Origin: Pseudomonas sp. MAG733B
Lineage (GTDB): Bacteria > Pseudomonadota > Gammaproteobacteria > Pseudomonadales > Pseudomonadaceae
NCBI RefSeq assembly: GCF_036884845.1
Contig: NZ_CP145732.1
Span: 4,898,001 to 4,962,000, forward strand
DNA: 64,000 nucleotides
Direction of reading: 5' to 3'
Shown: positions 17,234 through 25,688 of the stretch, piece by piece
Layout of the letters: each line of letters begins with the position of its first letter
How positions within the stretch are numbered: the stretch's first letter is position 1
The notes under the pieces: generated by a model
What the model was told of the DNA's origin: nothing
Databases searched by the model: none
The model's input: only the letters and a program-made list of their open reading frames with translations
Translations under genes and position numbers: made by a program

Positions 17234-18729
17234 CGCACCAACTCCGCTGTTTGATGAGTCATGGCGACAATGTCCTTTTCGGTAATCGAGTCGATGACCC
17301 GGCGCTCGGCGTTGAGGTCCAGCGAACGACTGAGGATGTAATACGTCAGGCCCGACACCAGCAATCCGACCAGCCACGCGATGTCGACGCCTTCGAGCAT
17401 CCGTGCCAACGGGCCGACGAACACTTCTTTGCCGGCAGCGGCGTCAAAGATGTAGAAGAACGGCACCATGGCCGCGAAGCCGATCAGGTACGAGACGATG
17501 CCGCGAAATTGCCAGGCGCCATAGATGCCTTTTGGCGTGAAGAAATGCGGGATCGCGTAGCGACCTTTGCGCACGAAGAAGTAGTCCACCAGGTTCACAG
17601 CGGTCCACGGCACCAGGAAGTACAACAACAAGACGAGGAAGGTGTTCAGCAGCGCGATGCCATCACCCTTGATCGACAGCACGCAGGTCAACAGGATGAT
17701 GCTGATCGCGCTGATCGACAGCACCCGGGAGCGAGGCGTCGGGGTGATTTTCTTGATCGAGTCGACGCCGGTCAGCAGCGTCAGCATGGCGCTGTAGGTG
17801 TTGAGCGCGATGATCGGCAGGAAACCCGCCACCGAGACGATCACCAGCAAATTGCCCAGCCCCGGAATCATCGAAGAGCCGACCTGATTCAGCGCCACCA
17901 AGGCATCGACAGCTTTCAATTCCTGGGCGAGCCATGCGCCGAGGCCGATCATCCAGCTACCGGACAGTGACGCACCGATGAACACCGCCGCGATCAGTTT
18001 CGGGCGGCTGGTGTTTTTCGGCAGATAACGCGAATAGTCGGAAACGTACGGCGCATAGGAAATGTTGTAGCTGGCGCCGATGGCAAACAGTGTGGCGAAG
18101 GCGATCCAGCTGAAACCCAGATCAGTCGCCGGTGTGACGCCTTCGGAACCCGCGCCGAACATCAGGGCAATGGTCACCAGCGCATACAACGGAAGTGTCG
18201 CCAGCAACGCCCACTTGAAGGCCTTGTGCATCAGGTCATGGCCGTAGATCGACAGCAACGCGCCGACCAGCACCACGGCCACCGCGACGATGGTCGGGTC
18301 AACGCCGAACACATGCTGCAGCCCGTTCATGATCAACGAGATGTTCACCACGTTGAAACCGACGAACACAAACATCGTCGCCATCAATGCGAGGATCACC
18401 CCGCGATAACCGAACTGGGCGCGGGACTGGATCATCTGCGGCAGGCCCATTTCCGGACCTTGCGAACCGTGGAACGCCATGAAAATCGTGCCGAACATGA
18501 TGCCCAGCGCGCCGGCCAGCATCGTCCACAATGCCGACAAGCCCAGGCTCGGCCCGACAAAACCGATGGAGATAGTGAAGAAGTGGAAATTGCCAAGAAA
18601 CCAGAACGGCCCCTGGCTGCTGAGTTTGGCGTGACGCTCGTTTTCCGGGATGTAATCGATCGAGTGGCCTTCGATGGCCAACCCGCTGCTCGCCTCGGCG
18701 GCGTGCGCAGAAAGTGGAGACCCTGACAT
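17230..18729 (-). CDS. NCS1-family permease coupled to the nitrilase-family amidase
   Basis: A 499-residue inner-membrane symporter. Characteristic segments are GHSIDYIPENERHAKLSSQG, AFHGSQGPEMGLPQMIQSRA, YAPYVSDYSRYLPKN and NLVDYFFVRKGRYAIPHF, among about twelve hydrophobic helices. The ATG at 18727-18729 has AGGA eight bases upstream. It closely resembles the permease truncated at position 1, suggesting an old duplication of a permease-LysR module. Its stop overlaps the amidase start. The divergent LysR gene at 18929 probably controls it. Confidence 0.93.
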   Translation of the reverse strand: MSGSPLSAHAAEASSGLAIEGHSIDYIPENERHAKLSSQGPFWFLGNFHFFTISIGFVGPSLGLSALWTMLAGALGIMFGTIFMAFHGSQGPEMGLPQMIQSRAQFGYRGVILALMATMFVFVGFNVVNISLIMNGLQHVFGVDPTIVAVAVVLVGALLSIYGHDLMHKAFKWALLATLPLYALVTIALMFGAGSEGVTPATDLGFSWIAFATLFAIGASYNISYAPYVSDYSRYLPKNTSRPKLIAAVFIGASLSGSWMIGLGAWLAQELKAVDALVALNQVGSSMIPGLGNLLVIVSVAGFLPIIALNTYSAMLTLLTGVDSIKKITPTPRSRVLSISAISIILLTCVLSIKGDGIALLNTFLVLLLYFLVPWTAVNLVDYFFVRKGRYAIPHFFTPKGIYGAWQFRGIVSYLIGFAAMVPFFYIFDAAAGKEVFVGPLARMLEGVDIAWLVGLLVSGLTYYILSRSLDLNAERRVIDSITEKDIVAMTHQTAELVR

Positions 18730-18887
18730 ACGATGATTCCTATGCAGTAGATTGTTTTTGTTTTGAGCGCAGCGGTCGGTTCGACGTCCGGATCAGGTGA
18801 AACTCCAGAAAAAGCTAACGATGACGCTGGTTTCCCTGCAATGTATGGCGTTGGCTTCGGCCATAAAATATCTCAGGCGCACTGTTC

Positions 18888-18907
18888 ACATAGATCGGCG
18901 TCTATGT
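18888..18907. promoter_or_regulatory. Palindromic operator upstream of the LysR gene
   Basis: ACATAGATCGGCGTCTATGT has perfect 7-base arms around six bases. It lies 21 bases before the LysR start in the divergent 199-base gap with the NCS1 permease, so the LysR protein is the likely ligand. It is not the same sequence as the palindrome before the paralogous LysR gene, suggesting that the two regulators have diverged in specificity. Confidence 0.6.
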
Positions 18908-18928
18908 AATCGAGTATCGGGAGCCTCC

Positions 18929-19831
18929 ATGCTGGGAACTGTAACGGAGCTGGATCTGCGCTTGATCCGGGTATTTCTCACCGTCGTCGAAGCGGGCGGG
19001 ATTTCAGCGGCGCAAACCGCGCTCAACACCACGCAACCGACCATCAGCGCGCAACTGGCGACGCTGGAAGCGCGGGTGGGTTTTCGCCTGTGCGAACGCG
19101 GTCGCGGCGGGTTTTCGGTGACGCCCAAGGGCGGTCAGTTTGTCGAAGCTGCACGCCGCTTGCTAGCGGCGGCCGAAGGCTTTCGGGTCGAAGTGCAGCA
19201 CATCAACCGCAAGGTCTCAGGCAACATCAACATCGGCCTGCTCGGGCAGATCGACCCGGTGGCGAACAAGAAAATCGGCTTGGCCATTGCACGCCTGCGA
19301 GCCCGGCACGAAGGGTTGTACTTCCACTTCACCGAGCTGTCGTCGTCGCTGCTGGAAGAAAAAATCATCAACAGCCACATCGATCTGGCCATCGGTTATT
19401 TCTGGCACCGTTTGCCCAACATCGACTATTTCCCGTTGTTCCAGGAAACCCAGATCGCCTATTGCGCGCCGTCGCACCCGCTGTTCGAACACGTGGGCGC
19501 ACTGACTCGCGAAGACGTCAGCCACTACGACTGGGTCTGGCCAAGTCATCCGCTGCCGGAAATGCCCGCCCCCACTTCGATCGAACGCCTGACCGTGCTC
19601 ACCGACAGCATGGACGGCGCCGCGCTACTGATCCTCTCCGGCCAGCACTTGGGCTTCCTGCCGCAGCACTACGCGGCCCGGCATGAACAGCTCGGGCAGT
19701 TGCACCCGCTCAATCCCGAATTGCTGCGCTATGAGGTCGGCTTTCATGCGGCGGTCAGGCATTCGGCGCGGCAGCGGGATCTGGTCAGTGCGTTTCTGAA
19801 CGAGTTGATCGATATCTTCGGCACAGCATAA
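18929..19831 (+). CDS. LysR-family transcriptional regulator (paralog of the one at 3422)
   Basis: A 300-residue LysR-type protein with N-terminal helix-turn-helix (LIRVFLTVVEAGGISAAQ, then TISAQLATLEARVG) and a C-terminal effector domain. The ATG at 18929 has GGGAG five to ten bases upstream; longer in-frame starts lack one. It is divergent from the NCS1 permease-amidase pair and is the natural candidate to regulate it. The palindrome at 18888-18907 may be its autoregulatory site. The terminal region GQHLGFLPQHYAARHEQLG parallels the other LysR protein in the window. Confidence 0.93.
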   Translation: MLGTVTELDLRLIRVFLTVVEAGGISAAQTALNTTQPTISAQLATLEARVGFRLCERGRGGFSVTPKGGQFVEAARRLLAAAEGFRVEVQHINRKVSGNINIGLLGQIDPVANKKIGLAIARLRARHEGLYFHFTELSSSLLEEKIINSHIDLAIGYFWHRLPNIDYFPLFQETQIAYCAPSHPLFEHVGALTREDVSHYDWVWPSHPLPEMPAPTSIERLTVLTDSMDGAALLILSGQHLGFLPQHYAARHEQLGQLHPLNPELLRYEVGFHAAVRHSARQRDLVSAFLNELIDIFGTA

Positions 19832-19926
19832 ATCTTCTGTTTTCCTGCGAACCACTCATCTTCACGGCTGGCCCTACCGCTATATATTTTTGTATATTGC
19901 GAAACTCAAATCGCCAAGACACGTCC

Positions 19927-20568
19927 ATGAGCCGCATTCGCCAACACAACCAACAGCTGATTCTGGAAGCCGCCAGCGCCGAGTTCGCCGCGAAAGGTTT
20001 CGACGCCGCCCAGACCCGCGACATCGCCGCGCGGGCCGGCGTGCCGAAGGCGAATCTGTATTACTACTTCCAGAGCAAGGAAACCCTTTACGCCAAGGTC
20101 CTGCTCGGGTTTGTCGAGCCGTTGCTGGAAGCGTCTGCGGTACTGCGCGAGAGCGACGACCCGCTGGTGGGTTTGCCTGCCTACATCGAGGCGCGGATTC
20201 GCATCGCCCGTGAGCATCCGCATATCGCGAAGGTATTCAGTGATGAGTTGTTGCTCGGCGCGAGGCAACTGCCCGAGCAATGTCGCGACCTGCTGTATGC
20301 CGAAGCCCGACGCAATGTCGACTGCCTGCGCAGCTGGATTGATCGGGGGTTGCTGGCGCCGATCGATCCGGAGCATTTGATGCTGTTCATCTGGTCAGCG
20401 ACGCGCACGTACACCAATCTCGACTGGCAGATGGCGCATATCACCGGGCGGGAGACGCCACAGGATGAGGATTATCAGAATGCAGCAGCGACCATCACCC
20501 GGTTGGTGTTGGGGGGTGTGATGCCGGAGGTTATGGAAGCGCCTCGGTTATTGAGGTTCGCGACTTGA
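19927..20568 (+). CDS. TetR-family regulator with RutR-like C-terminal domain
   Basis: A 213-residue TetR protein. The helix-turn-helix is clear (TRDIAARAGVPKANLYYYF), and the effector domain resembles that of E. coli RutR/YcdC (FSDELLLGARQLP, APIDPEHLMLFIWSATRTY). RutR senses uracil or thymine and controls nucleobase catabolism and transport, which would suit a neighbourhood with three NCS1 permeases; this functional link is inferred. The ATG at 19927 has only a weak ribosome site. An AT-rich inverted motif (ATATA-N6-TATAT) near 19880-19897 could be its own operator. Confidence 0.88.
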   Translation: MSRIRQHNQQLILEAASAEFAAKGFDAAQTRDIAARAGVPKANLYYYFQSKETLYAKVLLGFVEPLLEASAVLRESDDPLVGLPAYIEARIRIAREHPHIAKVFSDELLLGARQLPEQCRDLLYAEARRNVDCLRSWIDRGLLAPIDPEHLMLFIWSATRTYTNLDWQMAHITGRETPQDEDYQNAAATITRLVLGGVMPEVMEAPRLLRFAT

Positions 20569-20591
20569 TTCGTCAATCACGACCGGGAACC

Positions 20592-20681
20592 TGTAGGAGC
20601 GAGCTTGCTCGCGATGAGGTCGGTACATTCGGCCTGTTCATCGACTGATACACCGCCATCGCGAGCAAGCTCGCTCCCACA
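20592..20681. repeat. REPIN, TGTAGGAGCGAGCTTGCTCGCGATG type
   Basis: Head-to-head arms TGTAGGAGCGAGCTTGCTCG and TGTGGGAGCGAGCTTGCTCG (complemented) enclose about 40 bases. The arms differ from the main GCGGGC family by GCGAGC. It lies between the TetR gene and the convergent isochorismatase gene. Confidence 0.9.
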
Positions 20682-20696
20682 GGGTCTGTGACAATT

Positions 20697-21230
20697 TCAG
20701 AACTGGATATCTTTGGCCGGAATCACATCGATCCGCGTCACCGAACCGGTGAGGTGCGCCCAATCCTTGTTGTGCTCGGCAATGATGTCTTCAGCGGTGA
20801 GGTTGCCGTTGTCGACGGTGGAATGCGCGTCGTTCGCCAGCACCACGTCATACCCCAGTGTCAACGCTTGACGCACAGTGGCGTTGACGCAGTAATCGGT
20901 TTGCAGACCGCAGATGACCAGGCGCTCGAAGTCTTCCTTCGGTAAAAGTTTTTGCAGGTTGGTCTGGTAGAACGAATCCCTGGTGGTCTTGCGCACGCGC
21001 AGGTCCTTTGGCGCCGTTTCCAGACCTTCAGCCAGTTGCCAGCCCGCCGCCTCGTGCGCAAGGGGACTGTTCGCCTCTTCGTGCTGAATCAAAACCACCG
21101 TAACGCCGGCATTGCGCGCCTGCGACGAAAGGTCGTTGATGGTATTGATCACGCGATTGATCTCGAAGCACTCGTATTCACCCGAGCATAGAGCCTGCTG
21201 GACGTCGATGATTAACAGTGCAGTGGTCAT
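20697..21230 (-). CDS. Isochorismatase-like cysteine hydrolase
   Basis: A 177-residue alpha/beta hydrolase of the isochorismatase/nicotinamidase superfamily. The catalytic triad is visible as Asp9 (LLIIDVQQ), a lysine in VRKTTRDSFYQT and the cysteine in GLQTDYCVNATVRQAL. Members hydrolyse isochorismate, nicotinamide, N-carbamoyl compounds, ureidoacrylate or oxamate, so an amide or carbamoyl substrate is possible. A strong AAGGAAGGA ribosome site precedes the ATG. It is followed closely upstream on the same strand by gamma-glutamyltransferase, 68 bases away, without an obvious functional link. Confidence 0.9.
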   Translation of the reverse strand: MTTALLIIDVQQALCSGEYECFEINRVINTINDLSSQARNAGVTVVLIQHEEANSPLAHEAAGWQLAEGLETAPKDLRVRKTTRDSFYQTNLQKLLPKEDFERLVICGLQTDYCVNATVRQALTLGYDVVLANDAHSTVDNGNLTAEDIIAEHNKDWAHLTGSVTRIDVIPAKDIQF

Positions 21231-21298
21231 GATTCCTTCCTTGAAAATTCAGAGGGGCAAGGGACGAACATAAGTCCGTCCCCCGCCAAACACAACCC

Positions 21299-23026
21299 TC
21301 AGTAACCCAACGACAACCCAGTGTTACGCCGTGGATCGTTGGCCCCGTAGAAACGGTTCTTGCCCACCGGTTTTCCGTCCAGCGACGGCGCGCCTACGAG
21401 GATCGCCGCCAAGTGGTTGGCATCCTGCGGGCCGGCGAACTTGTGGCCCCAGCTTTCGAGGATCTTTACCGTGTCCGGGCTGGTGGTGAAGGTTTCCAGA
21501 TTGGTTTCCTCCGGCAGCCATTGCTGGTGGAAACGCGGCGCATCGACCGCTTCCTGGATGTTCATGCCGTAGTCGATGACGTTGAGCATGGTCAGCAAGG
21601 TCGCGGTGATGATGCGGCTGCCGCCCGGCGTGCCAACCACCATCACCACTTTGCCGTCCTTGGTGACGATGGTCGGGCTCATGGACGACAGCGGCGCCTT
21701 GCCGGGCGCGATGGCGTTGGCCTCGCCCTGCACCAGGCCGTACATGTTCGGCACGCCGATTTTCGAGGTGAAGTCGTCCATCTCGTCGTTGAGGATGACC
21801 CCGGTCTTGCTGGCCATGACCCCGGCGCCGAACCAGTCGTTGAGGGTGTAGGTCACCGACACCGCGTTGCCCCATTTGTCGACGATCGAGTAATGGGTGG
21901 TGTTGCTGCCCTCATGGGGCGCTACGCCAGGCTTGAGGTCTTTGGACACGCCGGCCTTTTGTGGGTTGATCGCTTCACGGAGCTTGGTCGCGTAGTTTTT
22001 ATCCAGCAAATGGGCGATCGGGTTCTTCACGAAATCCGGGTCGCCGAGGTAGCTGTTGCGATCGACGTAAGCGTGACGCATCGCTTCAATCTGATAGTGC
22101 ATGCCCTGGGCCGAGTGGTAGCCCAGATCCTTCATCGGATAGCCTTCGAGGATGTTCATGATCTGGCAGATCACCACGCCACCGGAGCTCGGTGGTGGTG
22201 CCGAAACCACGTGGTAGCCACGGTAGTCGCACTCGATCGGCGCCAGTTCTCGGGTCTTGTATTTGTCGAGATCGGCCTGGGTGATGATGCCCTTGTTGGC
22301 CTGGCTGGAGGTGACGATCGCGTCGGCTACCCAGCCTTTGTAGAAGCCATCGGCGCCCTTCTCGGAGATCTCCCGCAGGGTTTTGCCGAGGTCTTTCTGC
22401 ACCAGTTTCTGCCCGACCTGCATCGGCTCGCCGTTGCTCAGGAAGATCGCGCCGGAGTCCTTGATGTCCTTCTTGAACACGTCGGTGGCGTAGTCCAGCA
22501 AATCGACATCGCCCTGCTCCAGCACGAAGCCGTCTTCAGCCAGTTTGATGGCCGGGGCGATCACGTCCTTGCGAGGTTTGGTCCCGTATTTGCTCAGCGC
22601 CAGTTCCATGCCGGACACCGTGCCCGGCACGCCAACGGCCAAGTGACCGCGTGTACTCAAGTCCGGAATGACGTTGCCGGCCTTGTCGAGGTACATGTCG
22701 GCGGTGGCGGCCAGCGGGGCTTTTTCGCGGAAGTCGAGGAAGGTCTTGCGGCCGTCGGCCAGTTGAATGGTCATGAAACCACCACCGCCCAGGTTACCCG
22801 CCGCCGGATACACCACCGCCAACGCGTAACCTACCGCGACAGCGGCATCGACCGCGTTGCCACCGTTCTTCAACACATCCACGCCCACATGGCTGGCCAG
22901 GTGCTGGGCGGTGACCACCATGCCGTTTTCTGCGGCGACCGGGGCGACAGAGGCCGCATGGGCCGTCAGGCAGCTGAGCGCCAACGAGGTCGCAATCAGC
23001 GATTTGGCAAAAGGTTCGTACTTCAT
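21299..23026 (-). CDS. ggt: Gamma-glutamyltransferase (glutathione hydrolase)
   Basis: A 575-residue periplasmic N-terminal-nucleophile enzyme that removes or transfers the gamma-glutamyl group of glutathione. The signal peptide (MKYEPFAKSLIATSLALSCL) ends at TAHA. The self-cleaving and catalytic threonine lies in GSNTTHYSIVD near residue 375, and LNDEMDDF and GTPGGSRI are the expected small-subunit motifs. The ATG at 23024-23026 is preferred over an upstream in-frame start, which would hide the signal peptide. Neighbouring genes do not suggest an operon, although an isochorismatase-like gene follows on the same strand. Confidence 0.95.
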   Translation of the reverse strand: MKYEPFAKSLIATSLALSCLTAHAASVAPVAAENGMVVTAQHLASHVGVDVLKNGGNAVDAAVAVGYALAVVYPAAGNLGGGGFMTIQLADGRKTFLDFREKAPLAATADMYLDKAGNVIPDLSTRGHLAVGVPGTVSGMELALSKYGTKPRKDVIAPAIKLAEDGFVLEQGDVDLLDYATDVFKKDIKDSGAIFLSNGEPMQVGQKLVQKDLGKTLREISEKGADGFYKGWVADAIVTSSQANKGIITQADLDKYKTRELAPIECDYRGYHVVSAPPPSSGGVVICQIMNILEGYPMKDLGYHSAQGMHYQIEAMRHAYVDRNSYLGDPDFVKNPIAHLLDKNYATKLREAINPQKAGVSKDLKPGVAPHEGSNTTHYSIVDKWGNAVSVTYTLNDWFGAGVMASKTGVILNDEMDDFTSKIGVPNMYGLVQGEANAIAPGKAPLSSMSPTIVTKDGKVVMVVGTPGGSRIITATLLTMLNVIDYGMNIQEAVDAPRFHQQWLPEETNLETFTTSPDTVKILESWGHKFAGPQDANHLAAILVGAPSLDGKPVGKNRFYGANDPRRNTGLSLGY

Positions 23027-23162
23027 GAGTCGGTCTCTTCTTGTTTTAAAGTAGGAAAACGCGTCAAAAGCAGTAGCCAAGTATGGTCGGGATTGCGTAT
23101 TGCGCCTCCCCGACGAAGCAGTATCCTTAACGCCTGTTCAACAATCAGACGGGGCCTGCGGC

Positions 23163-23675
23163 ATGACTTACACCTGCACCACCCTGGCCTCCCCGGTCGG
23201 CGAGTTGAAGCTGGTGGCGAACGGTTCGAGACTGGTCGCCATCCTCTGGGAAAACGACAAACCCGGTCGGGTGCGTCTCGGCGCGATGATCGAAGCGCCG
23301 GACAGCCCGATCCTCATGCGCGCCGCCGAGCAACTGCGCGAATATTTCGCTGGCACACGCCAGCGATTTGAACTGGAGCTGGATTTTGTCGGCACGGAAT
23401 TTCAGAAAAAGGTCTGGGCGGCGCTGCTGACCATTCCTTTTGGCGAAACCCGCAGCTACAGCCAGATCGCCGAACAGATCGGCAACCCGAGCGCGGTGCG
23501 GGCGGTAGGTGCGGCGAATGGCAAGAACCCGATCTCGATTATTGCGCCTTGTCACCGGGTGATTGGCGCATCGGGGAAATTGACCGGGTTTGCCGGGGGG
23601 CTGGAGGCGAAGGAGCTGTTGCTGACGCTGGAAGGCGGGCATTGGCCAGGCACAGCGCGCTTGCCTGGCTTCTAA
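23163..23675 (+). CDS. ogt: Methylated-DNA--protein-cysteine methyltransferase
   Basis: A 170-residue suicide DNA-repair protein that removes O6-methylguanine and O4-methylthymine lesions. The acceptor cysteine is in the invariant PCHRV motif (IIAPCHRVIGASGKLTGFAG), and the DNA-reading helix RAVGAANGKNP precedes it. The ATG at 23163 begins MTYTCTTLASPVGEL; the upstream extension is not conserved in appearance. It is divergent from ggt with a 136-base gap. The length fits Ogt rather than the Ada fusion. Confidence 0.95.
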   Translation: MTYTCTTLASPVGELKLVANGSRLVAILWENDKPGRVRLGAMIEAPDSPILMRAAEQLREYFAGTRQRFELELDFVGTEFQKKVWAALLTIPFGETRSYSQIAEQIGNPSAVRAVGAANGKNPISIIAPCHRVIGASGKLTGFAGGLEAKELLLTLEGGHWPGTARLPGF

Positions 23676-23678
23676 CCC

Positions 23679-23750
23679 TGTAGGAGCTGCCGCAGGCTGC
23701 GATCTTCTAAAAGCAAAATCAAAAGATCGCAGCCTGCGGCAGCTCCTACA
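23679..23750. repeat. Inverted repeat, TGTAGGAGCTGCCGCAGGCTGCGATC type
   Basis: Near-perfect arms of 27 bases flank a short AAAGCAAAATCA-like centre. It begins next to the ogt stop codon and ends before the convergent hemerythrin gene, so it may also serve as a transcription barrier. This is a distinct family from the other repeats here. Confidence 0.9.
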
Positions 23751-23768
23751 AAATTGTGTGTGCCCAAT

Positions 23769-24206
23769 TCAGGAAAGCTGCGCCTCGTACTCCTTCTCGT
23801 ACTGCCCCGCCAGCGTCTCTTTCTGTTTGTCATTGAGCAACTTGCCAGCCATCTGGAAGAATTTCTGCTCCTCCTCCTCGAGATGGTGATGAACCTTTTC
23901 CGACAGCTTCTTCGCGGTCGCCAGCCAGGCCGGGCTGGACATCTCGGTCTCGTCGAGCTCCTCCATCATTTCATCCATTTCGTGATGCTCGGCGATTGCG
24001 TGGCGGCTGAGGTCGACGCCGTTGTCGAACTCCATCAGCGGAATGTAGAAATGCCGTTCTTCAGCGGTTTCATGGGCCTGCAATTCGGACTTGAGTTGCT
24101 TGTAGGCCTCGACGCGTTCAGGCGTGTCGCCGCTGGTGTGGATCAGCGCCTTCGCATAGATCCGCTGGCGTTCATGGCTTTCGCGCAAGGCTTCGAAAAT
24201 GTTCAC
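23769..24206 (-). CDS. Hemerythrin-like HHE-domain protein
   Basis: A 145-residue all-helical cytoplasmic protein. Candidate di-iron ligands are the His of AHETAEERHFY, the HAIAEHH segment and HHHLEEEEQKF, spaced as in bacterial HHE hemerythrins. These proteins bind oxygen, nitric oxide or iron and have been linked to nitrosative or oxidative stress protection. A GAGGACAC ribosome site lies ten bases before the ATG. Flanking genes do not tell more about its role. Confidence 0.9.
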   Translation of the reverse strand: MNIFEALRESHERQRIYAKALIHTSGDTPERVEAYKQLKSELQAHETAEERHFYIPLMEFDNGVDLSRHAIAEHHEMDEMMEELDETEMSSPAWLATAKKLSEKVHHHLEEEEQKFFQMAGKLLNDKQKETLAGQYEKEYEAQLS

Positions 24207-24352
24207 GGCGTGTCCTCATCAGTCGCGCTCGGCAATGGCGCGTCACAACAAATGACACCTGCGTGATGGCGACGGTTCCACCGGTGTTGTGGTGATGGAA
24301 CATTGGCGTCGACCGCGATAGGCTGCGCGTTCACAGCCATAAGGATATAGCC

Positions 24353-24778
24353 ATGACCCTGCGTATCGAACGCAAGCACAACCCCAGTAACGAAGAACGC
24401 GAGGCGATCCTCGTGCCGTTGCGCGCCTATAACACCTCGAAGTCCGCGAGCCCGCCACCGGAACATATCGCACTGCTGATACGCGACGACAACGATGAAA
24501 TTGTCGGCGGCGTTTATGCCCGGTTGTTTTATCAGTGGTTGTTCATCGACTTGCTGGCGGTGCCGGAACAGGCCCGTGGACAAGGCATGGGCACGAAGCT
24601 GATGCAGATGGCGGAAGACCTGGCGCGGGAAAAGGAATGCGTCGGTCTGTGGCTGGAAACCTTTGAGTTCCAGGCGCCGGAGTTCTACAAGAAATGCGGT
24701 TATAGCGAGATCGGCCACATCGCCGACTACCCGCCAGGGCACAAGCATTTCTTCTTTCAGAAGCGCTTGAGTTACTGA
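24353..24778 (+). CDS. GNAT-family N-acetyltransferase
   Basis: A 141-residue acetyltransferase with the acetyl-CoA loop in PEQARGQGMGTKLM and the C-terminal FYKKCGY segment typical of the fold. AAGGA lies eight bases upstream of the ATG. The substrate is unknown. It stands alone, divergent from the hemerythrin gene, with a REPIN after it. Confidence 0.9.
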   Translation: MTLRIERKHNPSNEEREAILVPLRAYNTSKSASPPPEHIALLIRDDNDEIVGGVYARLFYQWLFIDLLAVPEQARGQGMGTKLMQMAEDLAREKECVGLWLETFEFQAPEFYKKCGYSEIGHIADYPPGHKHFFFQKRLSY

Positions 24779-24813
24779 TTCAACCCACAGTCGCCTGCTG
24801 TACACCAAACAAA

Positions 24814-24903
24814 TGTGGGAGCGGGCTTGCTCGCGAAAGCGGTTTTTCATTCAACATTGATGTTGCCTGGCATACCGCCTTCGCGAGCAAGCCCGCTCCC
24901 ACA
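24814..24903. repeat. REPIN, GTGGGAGCGGGCTTGCTCGCGAA type
   Basis: Arms TGTGGGAGCGGGCTTGCTCG and complement with about 40 bases between. It lies between two convergent genes (acetyltransferase and lipoprotein). Confidence 0.92.
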
Positions 24904-24921
24904 TTGGGTACTACATTGGTC

Positions 24922-25272
24922 TCACAGACAGGTAGCCAACGCCGCCAACCGGCGCTTGGCGACGAAATCGTCCTGCTGCGCGTAGTAGCTCAACACAGTG
25001 CCCGAAGCATCGGTGGTCACGTCCACGAAAGACTCCGCCGAGCGGGTGTAAACCGTGGTGCCGCCCTTCTCTGCTGGCTCCAGGTAAGCAGCGGCATCAA
25101 CACCGAACACCGATTCGTCCTGCCAGGAAAACTGCACGCACTGGGCAACGTCTTTGGCCGGTTTGTCCGAGTTCAGGGTTTTGTACGGGGCCTTAGTGCG
25201 AGCATCGTTCATTGCCGAGCCCGCGCATCCCGCCAGCAAGGCAGCGGCCAGCGCTACCATCAGAATTCGCAT
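24922..25272 (-). CDS. Small hypothetical lipoprotein
   Basis: A 116-residue protein with a type II signal peptide and lipobox LLAGC (residues 12-16), giving a mature lipoprotein of about 100 residues. Because the residue after the cysteine is Ala, it is more likely sorted to the outer membrane than retained. The rest (VAQCVQFSWQDES, SVFGVDAAAYLEP, TTVYTRSAESFVDV) matches no family I recognise. GAGG precedes the ATG. It stands alone, divergent from the next gene. Confidence 0.82.
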   Translation of the reverse strand: MRILMVALAAALLAGCAGSAMNDARTKAPYKTLNSDKPAKDVAQCVQFSWQDESVFGVDAAAYLEPAEKGGTTVYTRSAESFVDVTTDASGTVLSYYAQQDDFVAKRRLAALATCL

Positions 25273-25419
25273 TGCATTGCCTCATCAGGAAAAAGCGGAC
25301 TGTATCACCGTGGCACAGCGAATCGTTCTGCTTTACTTCATTTATACAGCGACACCGCGCGACGATTCGCGCACCCTGTCGCGCCATAACGCTGCATCGC
25401 ACTTTTGACTGGAAGCCCC

Positions 25420-25668
25420 ATGACCCCCAACGCCGAGTTTTACAAACCGACCGCTGAATATGCCGACAAGCTGATCAGCCAGATCGGTCAGACGCCGTCC
25501 TGGATCGCCAAGCGAATCGGCGTCACCGACAAGCGAATTCGTTACATCCTCGACGGCGAGAGAACCGTCAAAGGCGAAACCACGCCGATCCAGATGACCT
25601 ACACCGAGCAATTTGCCCTCGAATGTCTGGCAGCAGCGGCCAAGGCCAGCAAGAAACAGTCTTCGTAA
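25420..25668 (+). CDS. Small helix-turn-helix-like hypothetical protein
   Basis: An 82-residue protein with a plausible DNA-binding helix-turn-helix (TPSWIAKRIGVTDKRIRYIL), reminiscent of XRE-type modules. The ATG at 25420 follows GGAAG. It is 20 bases upstream of another small gene and may be co-transcribed with it. No target or function can be assigned. Confidence 0.75.
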   Translation: MTPNAEFYKPTAEYADKLISQIGQTPSWIAKRIGVTDKRIRYILDGERTVKGETTPIQMTYTEQFALECLAAAAKASKKQSS

Positions 25669-25688
25669 TCCGTTCTAAAGGAGTGACC

